A stretch of DNA of 41,517 nucleotides from positions 1 to 41,517 of the forward strand of contig CAZCBN010000014.1 in the NCBI GenBank assembly GCA_964496975.1, given 5' to 3'. The notes beneath the pieces were generated by a model. That model had not been told where the DNA came from. It did not search any database and saw only the letters and a list, made by a program, of their open reading frames with translations. The translations under genes and the position numbers were made by a program. How positions within the stretch are numbered: position 1 is the stretch's first letter; the number at the start of each line of letters is the position of its first letter. This stretch comes from CAZCBN01 sp964496975 (lineage in GTDB: Bacteria > Planctomycetota > Phycisphaerae > Phycisphaerales > UBA1924). Positions 24,422 through 32,583 of the stretch are shown here, piece after piece.

Positions 24422-25452
24422 GCGACGATGGTAGTGGCGTCGCTCGTCGGGGTTGGACCGGTCGGGGCGGTGGGAGCGGTCGGGCCTGTCGGGCCTGGCG
24501 GCGTGGGCGGGGCGGGCTCGGCTGCGGCGCTGCGCGTGCCGGCGGCGAGGGTGGCGCGGGCGTGCTCGATGAGGGCGTTGACGGCGGGGTTGAGGCCCGT
24601 GCGCTGGGTGGTGACGGCGTAGATCGGCTCGACGATCTCCGGGGCGTGGGCGATGAGGCGGAGGGCGCCGGGGCCCAGCAGCTCGCCCGCGACGAGGGCG
24701 GGGGCGAAGAAGAGGCCGTGGCCGGCGTGGCCGAAGGACTTGAGCAGGGCGGTGTCGTCAAACTCGCCGGCGACGGCGGGGGTGATGCCGCGGCGGTCGA
24801 GCCAGGCGTCGATCGAGCGACGCACGGCGGAGGCCGGGGCGGGCAGGAGGAGCGGGGCGAGGCGGAGCGCGGCCTCCAGCGGGTCGGCGTGGGGGGGGAG
24901 GTCAATAGGGAGGGAGCGGGCGGCGAAGAGGGCGAAGGTGACCTCGCCCAGTCGGTGCGAGAAGCCGCGGACGCGGGCGCTGCCGGGGAGGGGCTCGTCG
25001 GTGATGACGAGGTCAAGCCCGCCGGCGGCGAGGTTGGCGAGGAGGTGGTCGGACTTTCCGCCGGCGCAGAGGAGCCGTGGGGCGGGCTCGGCGGCGCGGA
25101 GGTGGGCGAGGAGGGCGCGGGCGAGGGAGCGGTGGATGACGTCGCTGACGCCGACGTGGAAGGTTGCGGGCAGGTCGGCGGTGCCGCGGGCGGCGGCGAG
25201 CATCTCGGAGCCGATGGCGAAGAGCTGGGTGGCGTAGGCGAAGGTGGTTTTTCCGGCGGGGGTGAGGGCGAGGCCGCGGCCGGTGCGCTCAAAGAGGGGG
25301 GTTCCGACGGCGGCTTCGAGGTCGGCGACCTGCTGGCTGATGGTGGGCTGGCGGAGGTTGAGGGCGCGGGCGGCGGCGGTCATGGAGCCCTCGCGGGCGA
25401 CGGACCAGAAGGAGCGGAGGTGGGCAAAGTTGAGCGGGGGCGGGTTGGCCAC
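24418..25452 (-). CDS. LysR-family transcriptional regulator, NhaR-like
   Basis: A 344-residue regulator. The N-terminal winged helix-turn-helix (LNFAHLRSFWSVAREGSMTA then LRQPTISQQVADLEAAVG and LFERTGRGLALTPAG) closely follows NhaR, the activator of Na+/H+ antiporter genes. The co-inducer-binding domain spans roughly residues 90-300. The C-terminal 35 residues are a Pro/Thr/Gly tail (PTGPTAPTAPTGPTPT) not normal for the family, which may reflect drift of repetitive codons before the overlapping next gene. The start is GTG at 25452 with no ribosome binding site; a TATACT box ends six bases upstream, so the mRNA may be leaderless. It probably controls itself and the divergent exporter or the coupled barrel gene. 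Confidence 0.9.
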   Translation of the reverse strand: MANPPPLNFAHLRSFWSVAREGSMTAAARALNLRQPTISQQVADLEAAVGTPLFERTGRGLALTPAGKTTFAYATQLFAIGSEMLAAARGTADLPATFHVGVSDVIHRSLARALLAHLRAAEPAPRLLCAGGKSDHLLANLAAGGLDLVITDEPLPGSARVRGFSHRLGEVTFALFAARSLPIDLPPHADPLEAALRLAPLLLPAPASAVRRSIDAWLDRRGITPAVAGEFDDTALLKSFGHAGHGLFFAPALVAGELLGPGALRLIAHAPEIVEPIYAVTTQRTGLNPAVNALIEHARATLAAGTRSAAAEPAPPTPPGPTGPTAPTAPTGPTPTSDATTIVA

Positions 25453-25457
25453 GGGAT

Positions 25458-25475
25458 AGTATAGACGTCGCCTAT
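25458..25475. promoter_or_regulatory. LysR-box and -10 element between lysR and the exporter operon
   Basis: ATAGACGTCGCCTAT (25461-25475) has the T-N11-A form of a LysR-type binding site with ATAG/CTAT arms. On the minus strand TATACT (25463-25458) is a near-consensus -10 that ends five bases before the regulator GTG. Only 38 bases lie between the regulator start and the first possible exporter start (GTG at 25491). No good -35 was found. Confidence 0.4.
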
Positions 25476-25652
25476 GGCACGCTGCTTTGTGTGCTATTCG
25501 ATCAATGGGATCGGGTGGCCTACAACTTTGGCGGCTGGAGTTGGCCCCTTTGCCGTCGCGGGGTTCCGTCGCGGGGGATGGGTGGGGCGGTTGGGGCGGG
25601 GGGCGTGGGGAGGCCGGTGGAGACTGGGTCGGGCGTTGCCCGGGGGTATCGC

Positions 25653-27518
25653 GTGGGCCATGAAGGCGGACACGGCGGCGACGGCGGGGGTGGGGCGGGC
25701 GAGCGGCGGCTCGGGCCGCTGCGGGCGTTGCGCCATGTGTGGCGGTTGGTGAAGCCGGACCGGGGCGACCTGATCGCGGTGACGTGGTTCTCGCTGGCGA
25801 TCGGCGTGCTGGCGTTGGCGACGCCGGTGGCGGTGCAGACGCTGGTGAACTTTGTGGCGTTCGGCAGCCTGGTGGTGCCGCTGGTGGTGCTGGCGACGGC
25901 GTTCTTTTTGGTGCTGACGGTGTCGGCGGTGATCCAGTGGACGCAGGTGTACGTGGTGGAGCTGCTGCAGCGGCGGTTGTTTGCGCGGGTGGCGGCGACG
26001 CTGGGGGACCGGCTGCCGCGGGTGTCGGCGGAGGCGTTTGACGCCGGGCACAGCCAGAGCACGGTGAACTATTTCTTTGATGTGCTGACGGTGCAGAAGC
26101 AGGGGGCGACGCTGCTGCTGGACGGCGTGGCGCTGACGCTGCAGGCGGTGGTGGGGCTTGCGATTCTGGGGTTTTATCACCCGCTGCTGCTGGCGTTCTC
26201 GGGGCTGCTGATCGGGTCGATCGCGTTCGTGCTGTTCGTGATGGGGTACGGGGCGGTGCGGACGGCGGTGGCTGAATCGGACGCGAAGTACCGGGTGGCG
26301 GCGCGGCTCGAGGAGATCGTGCGCAACCCGTTCACGTTCAAGCAGGCGGACGCGCACGGGCTGGGCTTTGCGATCGCGGACGGGGCGGCACAGCGGTACA
26401 TCGCGCGGCGGAAGGAGCACTTCCGGATCGTGCAGCGGCAGGTGGTGGGGGCGCTCGCGCTGCAGGCGATCGCGGCGACGGCGCTGCTCAGCATGGGCGG
26501 GTACCTGGTGATCCAGCAGCAGCTCACGCTGGGGCAGCTTGTGGCGGCGGAGCTGATCGTGGGCACGGTGCTGGCGGCGTTCGCGAAGTTTGGCGTGAAG
26601 CTGTCGAGCCTGTACGACCTGTGCGCGGCGTCGTACAAGCTGGAGCTGCTGATGGACCAGCCCCGCGAGCGGGAGAGCGGGCACACGCCCCCGCCGGCGA
26701 ACGGGCCGGCGCTGGTGGACATGGCGCACGTGCGGTTCTCGTACCTGCCGGGGAGGCCGGTGCTTGAGGACTTTTCGCTGCGGCTTGAGCCGGGGGAGCG
26801 GGTGGCGCTGGTGGGGAGCCTGGGGTACGGGAAGAGCACGGTGGGGGAGCTGCTCTTTGGGCTGCGGCCGGCGGAGTCGGGGCGGATCGAGATCGACGGG
26901 GTGCCGCTGGCGGAGCTGAGCCTTGGGGCGATTCGGCGGGACGTGGTGGTGCTCGGCAAGCCCGAGGTGGTGGAGGCGTCGGTCGAGTGGAACGTGACGC
27001 TGGGGCGGCCCGGGCTTGGGTGGGAGGAGGCGCGGCGGGCGCTGTCGGACGTGGGGCTGCTGGACGAGGTGAACGACCTTCCGAACGGGGTGCACACGGT
27101 GCTGCGGCACGACGGCACGCCGCTGTCGAGCACGCAGGTGTGCCGGCTTGTGGTGGCGCGGGCGATCGCGGCGTCGCCGCGGCTGCTGGTGGTGGACGGG
27201 CTGATCGATGACCTGGACGCGTCGGCGCGTGACGAGGTGCTGCGCGGGCTGATGCCGCCGGGGCGTCCGTGGACGCTGCTGCTTCTGTGCCGGCACGAGT
27301 GGGCGGCGGGCGCGGTGGACCGGGTGGTGCGGCTTTCGGCGCCGCCGCGGACGGACTTCAGCCGGGTGGTGCCGGTGCCGGTGCGTCGGGCGTTGTTGAA
27401 CGGGGACGGCGCCTCGATGGAGTCGGGGGGGCTGGAGGGACGCGGGGCTGGGCACGCGGCGGGGTCTGGATCGGGGTCGGGGTCGGGGGAGTCGGAGGGT
27501 TCGCATGGGTCACATTGA
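25653..27518 (+). CDS. ABC exporter with fused membrane and degenerate ATPase domains
   Basis: First gene of a tripartite exporter. It has 621 residues from GTG 25653 (GGGGG about six bases upstream); the frame is open to GTG 25491 but that extra part is Gly-rich and low in complexity. The membrane domain has about six helices in residues ~40-320. The nucleotide-binding domain starts near 355 (VDMAHVRFSYLPGRPVLEDF). Walker A is intact (GSLGYGKST, residues 388-396). The Q-loop Gln is missing (VVVLGKPEVVEASVEWNV), the signature is LSSTQ instead of LSGGQ (491-495), and Walker B reads LLVVDGLIDDLD with Gly in place of the catalytic Glu (516). A His follows at ~548 (LLCRHEW). Hydrolysis is therefore probably weak or altered. 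The C-terminal 30 residues are Gly/Ser-rich. It overlaps the HlyD gene by 14 bases. The substrate is unknown. Confidence 0.87.
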   Translation: MGHEGGHGGDGGGGAGERRLGPLRALRHVWRLVKPDRGDLIAVTWFSLAIGVLALATPVAVQTLVNFVAFGSLVVPLVVLATAFFLVLTVSAVIQWTQVYVVELLQRRLFARVAATLGDRLPRVSAEAFDAGHSQSTVNYFFDVLTVQKQGATLLLDGVALTLQAVVGLAILGFYHPLLLAFSGLLIGSIAFVLFVMGYGAVRTAVAESDAKYRVAARLEEIVRNPFTFKQADAHGLGFAIADGAAQRYIARRKEHFRIVQRQVVGALALQAIAATALLSMGGYLVIQQQLTLGQLVAAELIVGTVLAAFAKFGVKLSSLYDLCAASYKLELLMDQPRERESGHTPPPANGPALVDMAHVRFSYLPGRPVLEDFSLRLEPGERVALVGSLGYGKSTVGELLFGLRPAESGRIEIDGVPLAELSLGAIRRDVVVLGKPEVVEASVEWNVTLGRPGLGWEEARRALSDVGLLDEVNDLPNGVHTVLRHDGTPLSSTQVCRLVVARAIAASPRLLVVDGLIDDLDASARDEVLRGLMPPGRPWTLLLLCRHEWAAGAVDRVVRLSAPPRTDFSRVVPVPVRRALLNGDGASMESGGLEGRGAGHAAGSGSGSGSGESEGSHGSH

Positions 27519-28845
27519 GACCGAGCCGGCGCTGGGCGACGCGGGGCGGCGGCCCTATGGGCTTGCGGAGCTGTCGAGCCGCTCGCCCCGGTGGCTTGCG
27601 CTGTCGCGTCGGTGGCTGGGGCTTGCGTTCGCGTCGCTGCCGTTCGCGATGGTGTTCGTGCCGTGGCAGCAGAACCTGTCGGGGTCAGGGCAGGTGGTGG
27701 CGTTTGCGCCACTGGAGCGGCAGCAGGAGGTGGAGGCGCCGATCGACGGGCGGGTGGTGAAGTGGTGGGTGCAGGAGGGCTCGCGCGTGAAGGCGGGGGA
27801 CCCGCTGGTGGAGCTGGCGGACATCGACCCCGGGCTGGTGGAGCGGCTTGAGCTGGAGCGGCGCGCGGTGGAGGCGAAGCTCGCGGCGAGTGAGGACAAG
27901 GTGCGCTCGTACGAGCAGCAGCTGATGAACGTGGCGGCGACGCGGGACCTCGCGGTGCTCGCGGCGCAGTACCGGGTGGAGACGGCCCGGGAGCGGGCGC
28001 GGCGGGCGCGGGAGGCGCGGTTGGCACGCGAAGCGGAGTTCCGCGTGGCGGGCGTGCAGCTTGCGCGGCTCCGCGGGCTGCTGCCGGAGGGGATCGTTTC
28101 GCAGCGGGAGGTGGAGCTGGCGGAGCGGGATGACGAGGTGTCGCGGGCGATGCTGGAGGCGGCGGACGCGGAGCTGAAGGGGGCCGAGGCGGAGCTGCAG
28201 TCTGTGGAGGCCGAGCTGGAGCGGGCGAAGGCGGACGGGCAGGCGAAGGTGGACTCGGCCGGCGCGGCGGTGAACCAGGCGCAGGGCGAGCTCGAGGACG
28301 CGCGGGCGTCGCTGGCGCGGATGGACGTGCGCGTGTCGCGGCAGGCGTCGCAGCGGATCGAGTCGCCCCTGGAGGGGACGGTGTTCCGGCTCGTGGGGAA
28401 CCGGGGCGGGGAGATCGTGAAGGCGGGGGACGCGCTGCTGGTGCTGGTGCCCGACGCGACGCAGCCGGCGGTGGAGCTGTTCATCGACGGTCGGGACGCG
28501 CCGCTGGTCGAGCGGAACTCGCCGGTGCGGCTGCAGTTTGAGGGGTGGCCCGCGGTGCAGTTCGCGGGGTGGCCCTCGGTGGCGGTGGGGACGTTCGCGG
28601 GGCGGGTGGAGCTGATCGACTCGACGGACGACGGGCGGGGGAAGTTCCGCATCATGGTGGTGGCGGACGATCAATCCGACCCGTGGCCCGACGCGCGGTA
28701 TCTTCGGCAGGGCGTGCGTGCGAACGGGTGGGTGCTGCTGAACGAGGTCTCACTGGGCTACGAGATATGGCGACAGCTGAACGGGTTCCCGCCGGTGGTG
28801 GCGCAGGACGAGCCGACGGGCGTCGCGCGGAAGCGGATCAAGTGA
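27505..28845 (+). CDS. HlyD-family periplasmic adaptor (membrane fusion protein)
   Basis: Links the inner-membrane ABC exporter to the outer-membrane TolC-like protein. It has 446 residues with a short cytoplasmic N-terminus and one membrane helix at ~37-54 (WLGLAFASLPFAMVFVPW). The first half of the lipoyl domain is at ~66-100 (VEAPIDGRVVKWWVQEGSRV). A long Ala/Glu/Arg-rich coiled-coil hairpin spans ~105-290. The second lipoyl half follows (RIESPLEGTVFRLVGNRGGE), then the beta-barrel and membrane-proximal domains to the C-terminus. The ATG lies inside the end of the ABC gene (14-base overlap), and its stop TGA shares one base with the next ATG (TGATG), so the three genes are translationally linked. 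Confidence 0.92.
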   Translation: MGHIETEPALGDAGRRPYGLAELSSRSPRWLALSRRWLGLAFASLPFAMVFVPWQQNLSGSGQVVAFAPLERQQEVEAPIDGRVVKWWVQEGSRVKAGDPLVELADIDPGLVERLELERRAVEAKLAASEDKVRSYEQQLMNVAATRDLAVLAAQYRVETARERARRAREARLAREAEFRVAGVQLARLRGLLPEGIVSQREVELAERDDEVSRAMLEAADAELKGAEAELQSVEAELERAKADGQAKVDSAGAAVNQAQGELEDARASLARMDVRVSRQASQRIESPLEGTVFRLVGNRGGEIVKAGDALLVLVPDATQPAVELFIDGRDAPLVERNSPVRLQFEGWPAVQFAGWPSVAVGTFAGRVELIDSTDDGRGKFRIMVVADDQSDPWPDARYLRQGVRANGWVLLNEVSLGYEIWRQLNGFPPVVAQDEPTGVARKRIK

Positions 28846-30890
28846 TGCGACGCGTGCGGACGGGCGTGCGGACGGGCGTGCGGACGGGCGTTCGGGCGGG
28901 GCCGTGGCAGGAGGCTGAACCGCGGCGGGGGCCGCGGCTGAAGCCGGGCCCGCGTGCGGCGGCGGCGCTGGTGGCGGCGTGCGGGGTGGTGGCGTGCGGG
29001 CTTGGGGCGGCGGGGTGCCGCGGGCCGCTGGACGGCGACTTTGACGCGCGCGTCGGGCCGCGGACGCGGTCGATCAACCACCTCCGGCTTGAGGATGCGG
29101 CGGGCGCGACGCCGGTGACGGTGGAGGAGGCGCTGAAGGCGTTGAAGGAGAACCCGCCGCTGCGGGAGGCGGTGCCGGCGGGTGAGTCGGTCGCGCTGAC
29201 GATCGACGCGCTGCGGGCCGATGCGCTGCGGCACAACCTGGACCTTGAGGTGGTGCGGGTCGATCCACGCATCGCGGCGGAGCGCGTGAGCGAGGAGGAG
29301 GCGAAGTTTGACGCGATCATCGGCGCGGGGGTGTCGTACGAGCGGATCGACCAGCCCCGGCTCGACAGCGACCTGGTGGAGTTCACGGCGGCCGACCCGG
29401 ACCTGAACAAGCAGGTGGTGAAGCTGACGGAGGTGGAGCAGGAGAAGGAGAAGCTGAAGTTCGACCCGGGCCTGCGCGTGCCCCTGCCGACGGGCGGCAC
29501 GGTGGGCGTGCGGAACATCTTCGAGGAGAGCAACAAGACCTCGCCGCAGCGGTTCGAGCAGTACACGAACGCGCTGAGCTTCTCCGTGAGCCAGCCCCTG
29601 CTGCGCAACGCGGGCGTGGACGTGAACACGGCGAGCATCCGCATCGCGCGGCTCGAGGCGGGGGCCATCTCGGCGCGGACGAAGCTCGCGGCGATCCGCG
29701 TGCTGGCCTCGACGGAGAAGGCGTACTGGCGCGTGGACGCGGCGCGGCGGGCGCTCGACGTGCGGCGGCAGCAGTACCGGCTCGCGTCGGAGAACCTGGA
29801 CTTCATCCGCCGGCGCATCGCGGCGGGGCTGACGCCGGCGATCCAGGAGTTCACGGCCGAGGTCGCGGTGGCGCAGCGGCTTGAGTCGCTCATCACGGCC
29901 GAGACGGCGCTGCGGCTTCAGGAGCGCGAGCTGAAGCGGCTGCTGAACCGGCCCGACCTTCCGATCGAGTCGGCGACGCGCGTGGAGCCGGCGAGCGCGC
30001 CGCGGCTGGTGCGGTACGCGTTGAACCGCGAGGAGCTCGCGAGCCGGGCGCTCGCGGAGCGGATGGAGCTGCTGGAGCTGGAGCTGCAGATCGCCGCCGA
30101 CGGGACGCGTGTGGACTTTGCCCGCAACCAGGTGCTGCCGTCGTTCGTGCTGGACTTTGAGTACGGCGTGCTGGACCGGGACGCGCAGTTCTCAACGACG
30201 TTCAACGGGATGTTCGACTTTGACAACACGACGTACCGCGTGGGCGCGCGGGCCGAGATCCCCGTGACGAACGACGCGGCCGAGGCGAGGCTGCGCCGGG
30301 CGCTGCTGACGCGCGTGCAGCGGCTGGCGACGCGGGCGCAGCGCGAGCTCGCCGTGCGGCAAGAGGTGTACGACGCGCTCGACGTGCTGGAGCAGGACTG
30401 GCAGCGCATCCTGGCGGCGCGGCAGAACGTGGCGGTGTCGGCGGTGAACTACGAGGCCGAGGTGCGGCAACTGGAGGCGGGCACGGGCACGGCGCTGAAC
30501 GTGCTGCTGGCGCTGAACCAGTTGGGCGAGGCGCAGATCCGCGAGGTGCAGGCGATCGTGTCGTACCAGGTGTCGCAGATCGACCTGGCGTTCGCGACGG
30601 GGACGCTGCTGGGCTATGCCCGCACGGACGCGGCGGCGGAGCCGGGGGCGACGCTGCAGGACACCACGCCGGTGGACGTCGCGCCGGGCGACCTGGCGGC
30701 CAACGCGGCGGAGGCCGGGTCGGCCAACGCTGCGGAGGCCGGCGGCGGGGCCGGGGCGACGAGCGCGGCGGAGCCGGTTGGTCGGGTCGGCGGTGTTGCT
30801 GGGCCGGGCGCGGGTGCGGTGCCGGACGGGTCCAACGCCGCGCCGGAGCCGAGCGGGCCTAACATGCCGCCGGAGACGCCGGGGCGGTAA
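28845..30890 (+). CDS. TolC-family outer-membrane channel, lipoprotein-type N-terminus
   Basis: Outer-membrane exit duct of the exporter, 681 residues. The N-terminus begins with four VRTG/VRAG repeats from a 12-base direct repeat. A hydrophobic signal (PRAAAALVAACGVVACGLGAAGC) follows, with Cys at 46, 51 and 58; VVAC fits a lipobox best. The TolC coiled-coil repeats follow (TIDALRADALRHNLDLEVVR, EKAYWRVDAARRALDVRRQQ, VAVAQRLESLITAETALRL, LEAGTGTALNVLLALNQLGEA). The family usually has ~450 residues. The excess is an insertion in the first half (~130-200, Asp/Glu/Lys-rich) and a ~70-residue Ala/Gly/Pro-rich tail. The last ten bases, including the stop codon, lie inside a tRNA-Ala gene. Confidence 0.9.
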   Translation: MRRVRTGVRTGVRTGVRAGPWQEAEPRRGPRLKPGPRAAAALVAACGVVACGLGAAGCRGPLDGDFDARVGPRTRSINHLRLEDAAGATPVTVEEALKALKENPPLREAVPAGESVALTIDALRADALRHNLDLEVVRVDPRIAAERVSEEEAKFDAIIGAGVSYERIDQPRLDSDLVEFTAADPDLNKQVVKLTEVEQEKEKLKFDPGLRVPLPTGGTVGVRNIFEESNKTSPQRFEQYTNALSFSVSQPLLRNAGVDVNTASIRIARLEAGAISARTKLAAIRVLASTEKAYWRVDAARRALDVRRQQYRLASENLDFIRRRIAAGLTPAIQEFTAEVAVAQRLESLITAETALRLQERELKRLLNRPDLPIESATRVEPASAPRLVRYALNREELASRALAERMELLELELQIAADGTRVDFARNQVLPSFVLDFEYGVLDRDAQFSTTFNGMFDFDNTTYRVGARAEIPVTNDAAEARLRRALLTRVQRLATRAQRELAVRQEVYDALDVLEQDWQRILAARQNVAVSAVNYEAEVRQLEAGTGTALNVLLALNQLGEAQIREVQAIVSYQVSQIDLAFATGTLLGYARTDAAAEPGATLQDTTPVDVAPGDLAANAAEAGSANAAEAGGGAGATSAAEPVGRVGGVAGPGAGAVPDGSNAAPEPSGPNMPPETPGR

Positions 30891-30953
30891 CTCAATTGGT
30901 AGAGTGCCAGCTTTGCAAGCTGGAAGTTGAGAGTTCGAGTCTCTTCCGCTCCA
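30881..30953 (+). tRNA. tRNA-Ala (anticodon UGC)
   Basis: A 73-base cloverleaf. The acceptor GGGGCGG pairs with CCGCTCC and includes the G3:U70 wobble pair that identifies alanine tRNAs. The D-stem is ACTC/GAGT. The anticodon stem is CCAGC/GCTGG with loop TTTGCAA (anticodon TGC). The T-stem GAGAG/CTCTT encloses TTCGAGT. The discriminator is A, and CCA is not encoded (CTC follows). It starts ten bases inside the 3' end of the TolC-family gene; bases 8-10 of the tRNA form its TAA stop. Confidence 0.96.
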
Positions 30954-30980
30954 CTCGTGCTTGCTTGACGAGCTGTGACG

Positions 30981-31001
30981 CCCGCGGCGTGACGCCGCGG
31001 G
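30981..31001. terminator. GC hairpin downstream of the tRNA, possible terminator
   Basis: CCCGCGGCG-TGA-CGCCGCGGG, a perfect 9-bp stem with a 3-base loop 27 bases after the tRNA. No T-run follows, so factor-independent termination is not assured. It could also protect the 3' end of the exporter/tRNA transcript. The remaining bases up to 31131 hold a GGGCCAGCCAGT direct repeat and nothing else notable. Confidence 0.4.
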
Positions 31002-31131
31002 TCGACGGCCCTGTGCGCGCGGCGACGGGCGGCGAATCGCCGCGATGGCACGCCGGCCGTCGGGCCAGCCAGTCGTGGGGCCAGCCAGTGAGGTCAGCCA
31101 ATCCGGTCAGCGATCAAGGCCCGTTCGGGGT

Positions 31132-32499
31132 TCAGGCCCGCTTGATGACCTGCGCGGGCTTGTACGTGCCCTCGAGCACGACGCGGCTGTCGGCGCCCAT
31201 CCAGTGCTCCAGGATCGACGCGTAGACGCTGCGGAAGTCGGTGGTGTACTTCAGGTCGCCCTCGTCGAGGTCGGTGAGCGAGGGGTGGCGGTTCCGCACG
31301 CCCGGCTCGACCATGGGGCCGAAGAGGAAGACCGGCGCGGCCGTGCCGTGGTCGGTGCCGCCGCTGGCGTTCTGCCCGACGCGGCGGCCGAACTCGCTGA
31401 ACGTGAGCGTGAGCACGCGCTCGTTGTTGCCCTGCTGCGTCAGGTCGGCGTAGAAGGCCCGCATGGCATCGGAGAACGTGCGCATGAGCTGCGCGTGCCG
31501 CCCGTTGGCCCCGCCCTGCTGCGAGTGCGTGTCAAAGCCGCCCAGCGTCGCGTAGAACACGCGCGTCTTCAGGCCCGCGCGGATCATGTTGGCGATCATG
31601 CTGAGCTGCTGGCCCAGCTCGCTCCGCGGGTACTCCACGAGCGACCGCAGGGCCACGGCCTTGCGGATCTTGTCGCTGGAGACCTGCGCGTCCAGCGTCG
31701 TGCGCATCAGGAACGATGCGTTGGACTCGGGCGCCATCCCCGTCCCCGGCTCGCGGTTCATGAGCGCCTGGTACGGCGCGGCGAGCGCGGGGTGGATGTC
31801 CTCGCCCGTCCAGCGGAAGAGGTCCGCCGTCTCGAAGCTCACCGGCTGCATCTGGCCCCCCTGCAGCGCGAGCGGGGCCGTGCGGCCGATGGTGATGGGC
31901 GGGTCCATCGGCGTGCGGCGGGCCGCGGCGGCCGCGTCGGCCCGGCCGCTCTCGCCCTTGCCGAAGCCGCAGCACTCGCTGTCGATGTAGCGGCCCAGCC
32001 AGCCCGTGCCGGTGCCGCTGGTGTCGGCGGTGTGCCAGATGTCCATGCTCTTGAAGTGGCTGCGGTCGGGGTTCGGGTAGCCCACGCCCTGCACGATGCT
32101 GACGAGGCCTTCGTCGAACATCTCCTTGATGCCGGTCATCGAGGGGTGCAGGCCGACGGCCTCTTCGGCGCCGCGGCCCAGGTGCAGGGCCTGGTCCTCG
32201 CGGACGCCGATGCCGGGCCGCGCGCGGTGGTAGGCGTCGAAGCCATAGGGCACGACGGTGTTCAGGCCGTCGTTGCCGCCCGAGAGCTGCACGACGACGA
32301 GCACGTGGTCATCGGGCACGCCCGGGTTGCTGCCGGCGGGGCTGGGCATCGCGAGGGCCGAGCGGTTCAGGAACGCCGGCAGGCTCGCCGCGGCCGAGGC
32401 GAGCACGAGGCCCCGCGAGACAAACTCGCGCCGCGTCCACGCCCGCCCGCCGCCCGAGCCGCTCCCGCCGAAGTTCCGCGTGCCGTGGTCGTTGCTCAT
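31132..32499 (-). CDS. DUF1501 family protein (sulfatase-like, Tat-exported)
   Basis: A 455-residue member of the DUF1501 family, which belongs to the alkaline phosphatase/sulfatase-like fold and is abundant in Planctomycetes. The N-terminus has a Tat-type signal (WTRREFVSRGLVLASAAASL). Family features are VLVVVQLSGGNDGLNTVVPY, GYPNPDRSHFKSMDIWHTAD, TLGGFDTHSQQGG, LTFSEFGRRVGQNASGGTDH and HGTAAPVFLFG. GAAGGA precedes the ATG by about ten bases. It follows the DUF1800 gene after 84 bases on the same strand. The two are almost always paired in Planctomycetes, which suggests a joint exported function that is still undefined. Confidence 0.95.
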   Translation of the reverse strand: MSNDHGTRNFGGSGSGGGRAWTRREFVSRGLVLASAAASLPAFLNRSALAMPSPAGSNPGVPDDHVLVVVQLSGGNDGLNTVVPYGFDAYHRARPGIGVREDQALHLGRGAEEAVGLHPSMTGIKEMFDEGLVSIVQGVGYPNPDRSHFKSMDIWHTADTSGTGTGWLGRYIDSECCGFGKGESGRADAAAAARRTPMDPPITIGRTAPLALQGGQMQPVSFETADLFRWTGEDIHPALAAPYQALMNREPGTGMAPESNASFLMRTTLDAQVSSDKIRKAVALRSLVEYPRSELGQQLSMIANMIRAGLKTRVFYATLGGFDTHSQQGGANGRHAQLMRTFSDAMRAFYADLTQQGNNERVLTLTFSEFGRRVGQNASGGTDHGTAAPVFLFGPMVEPGVRNRHPSLTDLDEGDLKYTTDFRSVYASILEHWMGADSRVVLEGTYKPAQVIKRA

Positions 32500-32583
32500 C
32501 GCGTGTCGTCCTTCATCTCCAGGCGTCTGGAGGCGTGTGCCAAGCGTCTTGTTCGGCGTGGGCCCCTCGGCCCCGCGCGTGCG

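Noticed and set aside
30881..30953. tRNA-Ala as an attachment site of an integrated element
   Set aside because: No integrase gene and no duplicated tRNA 3' end were seen in the window.
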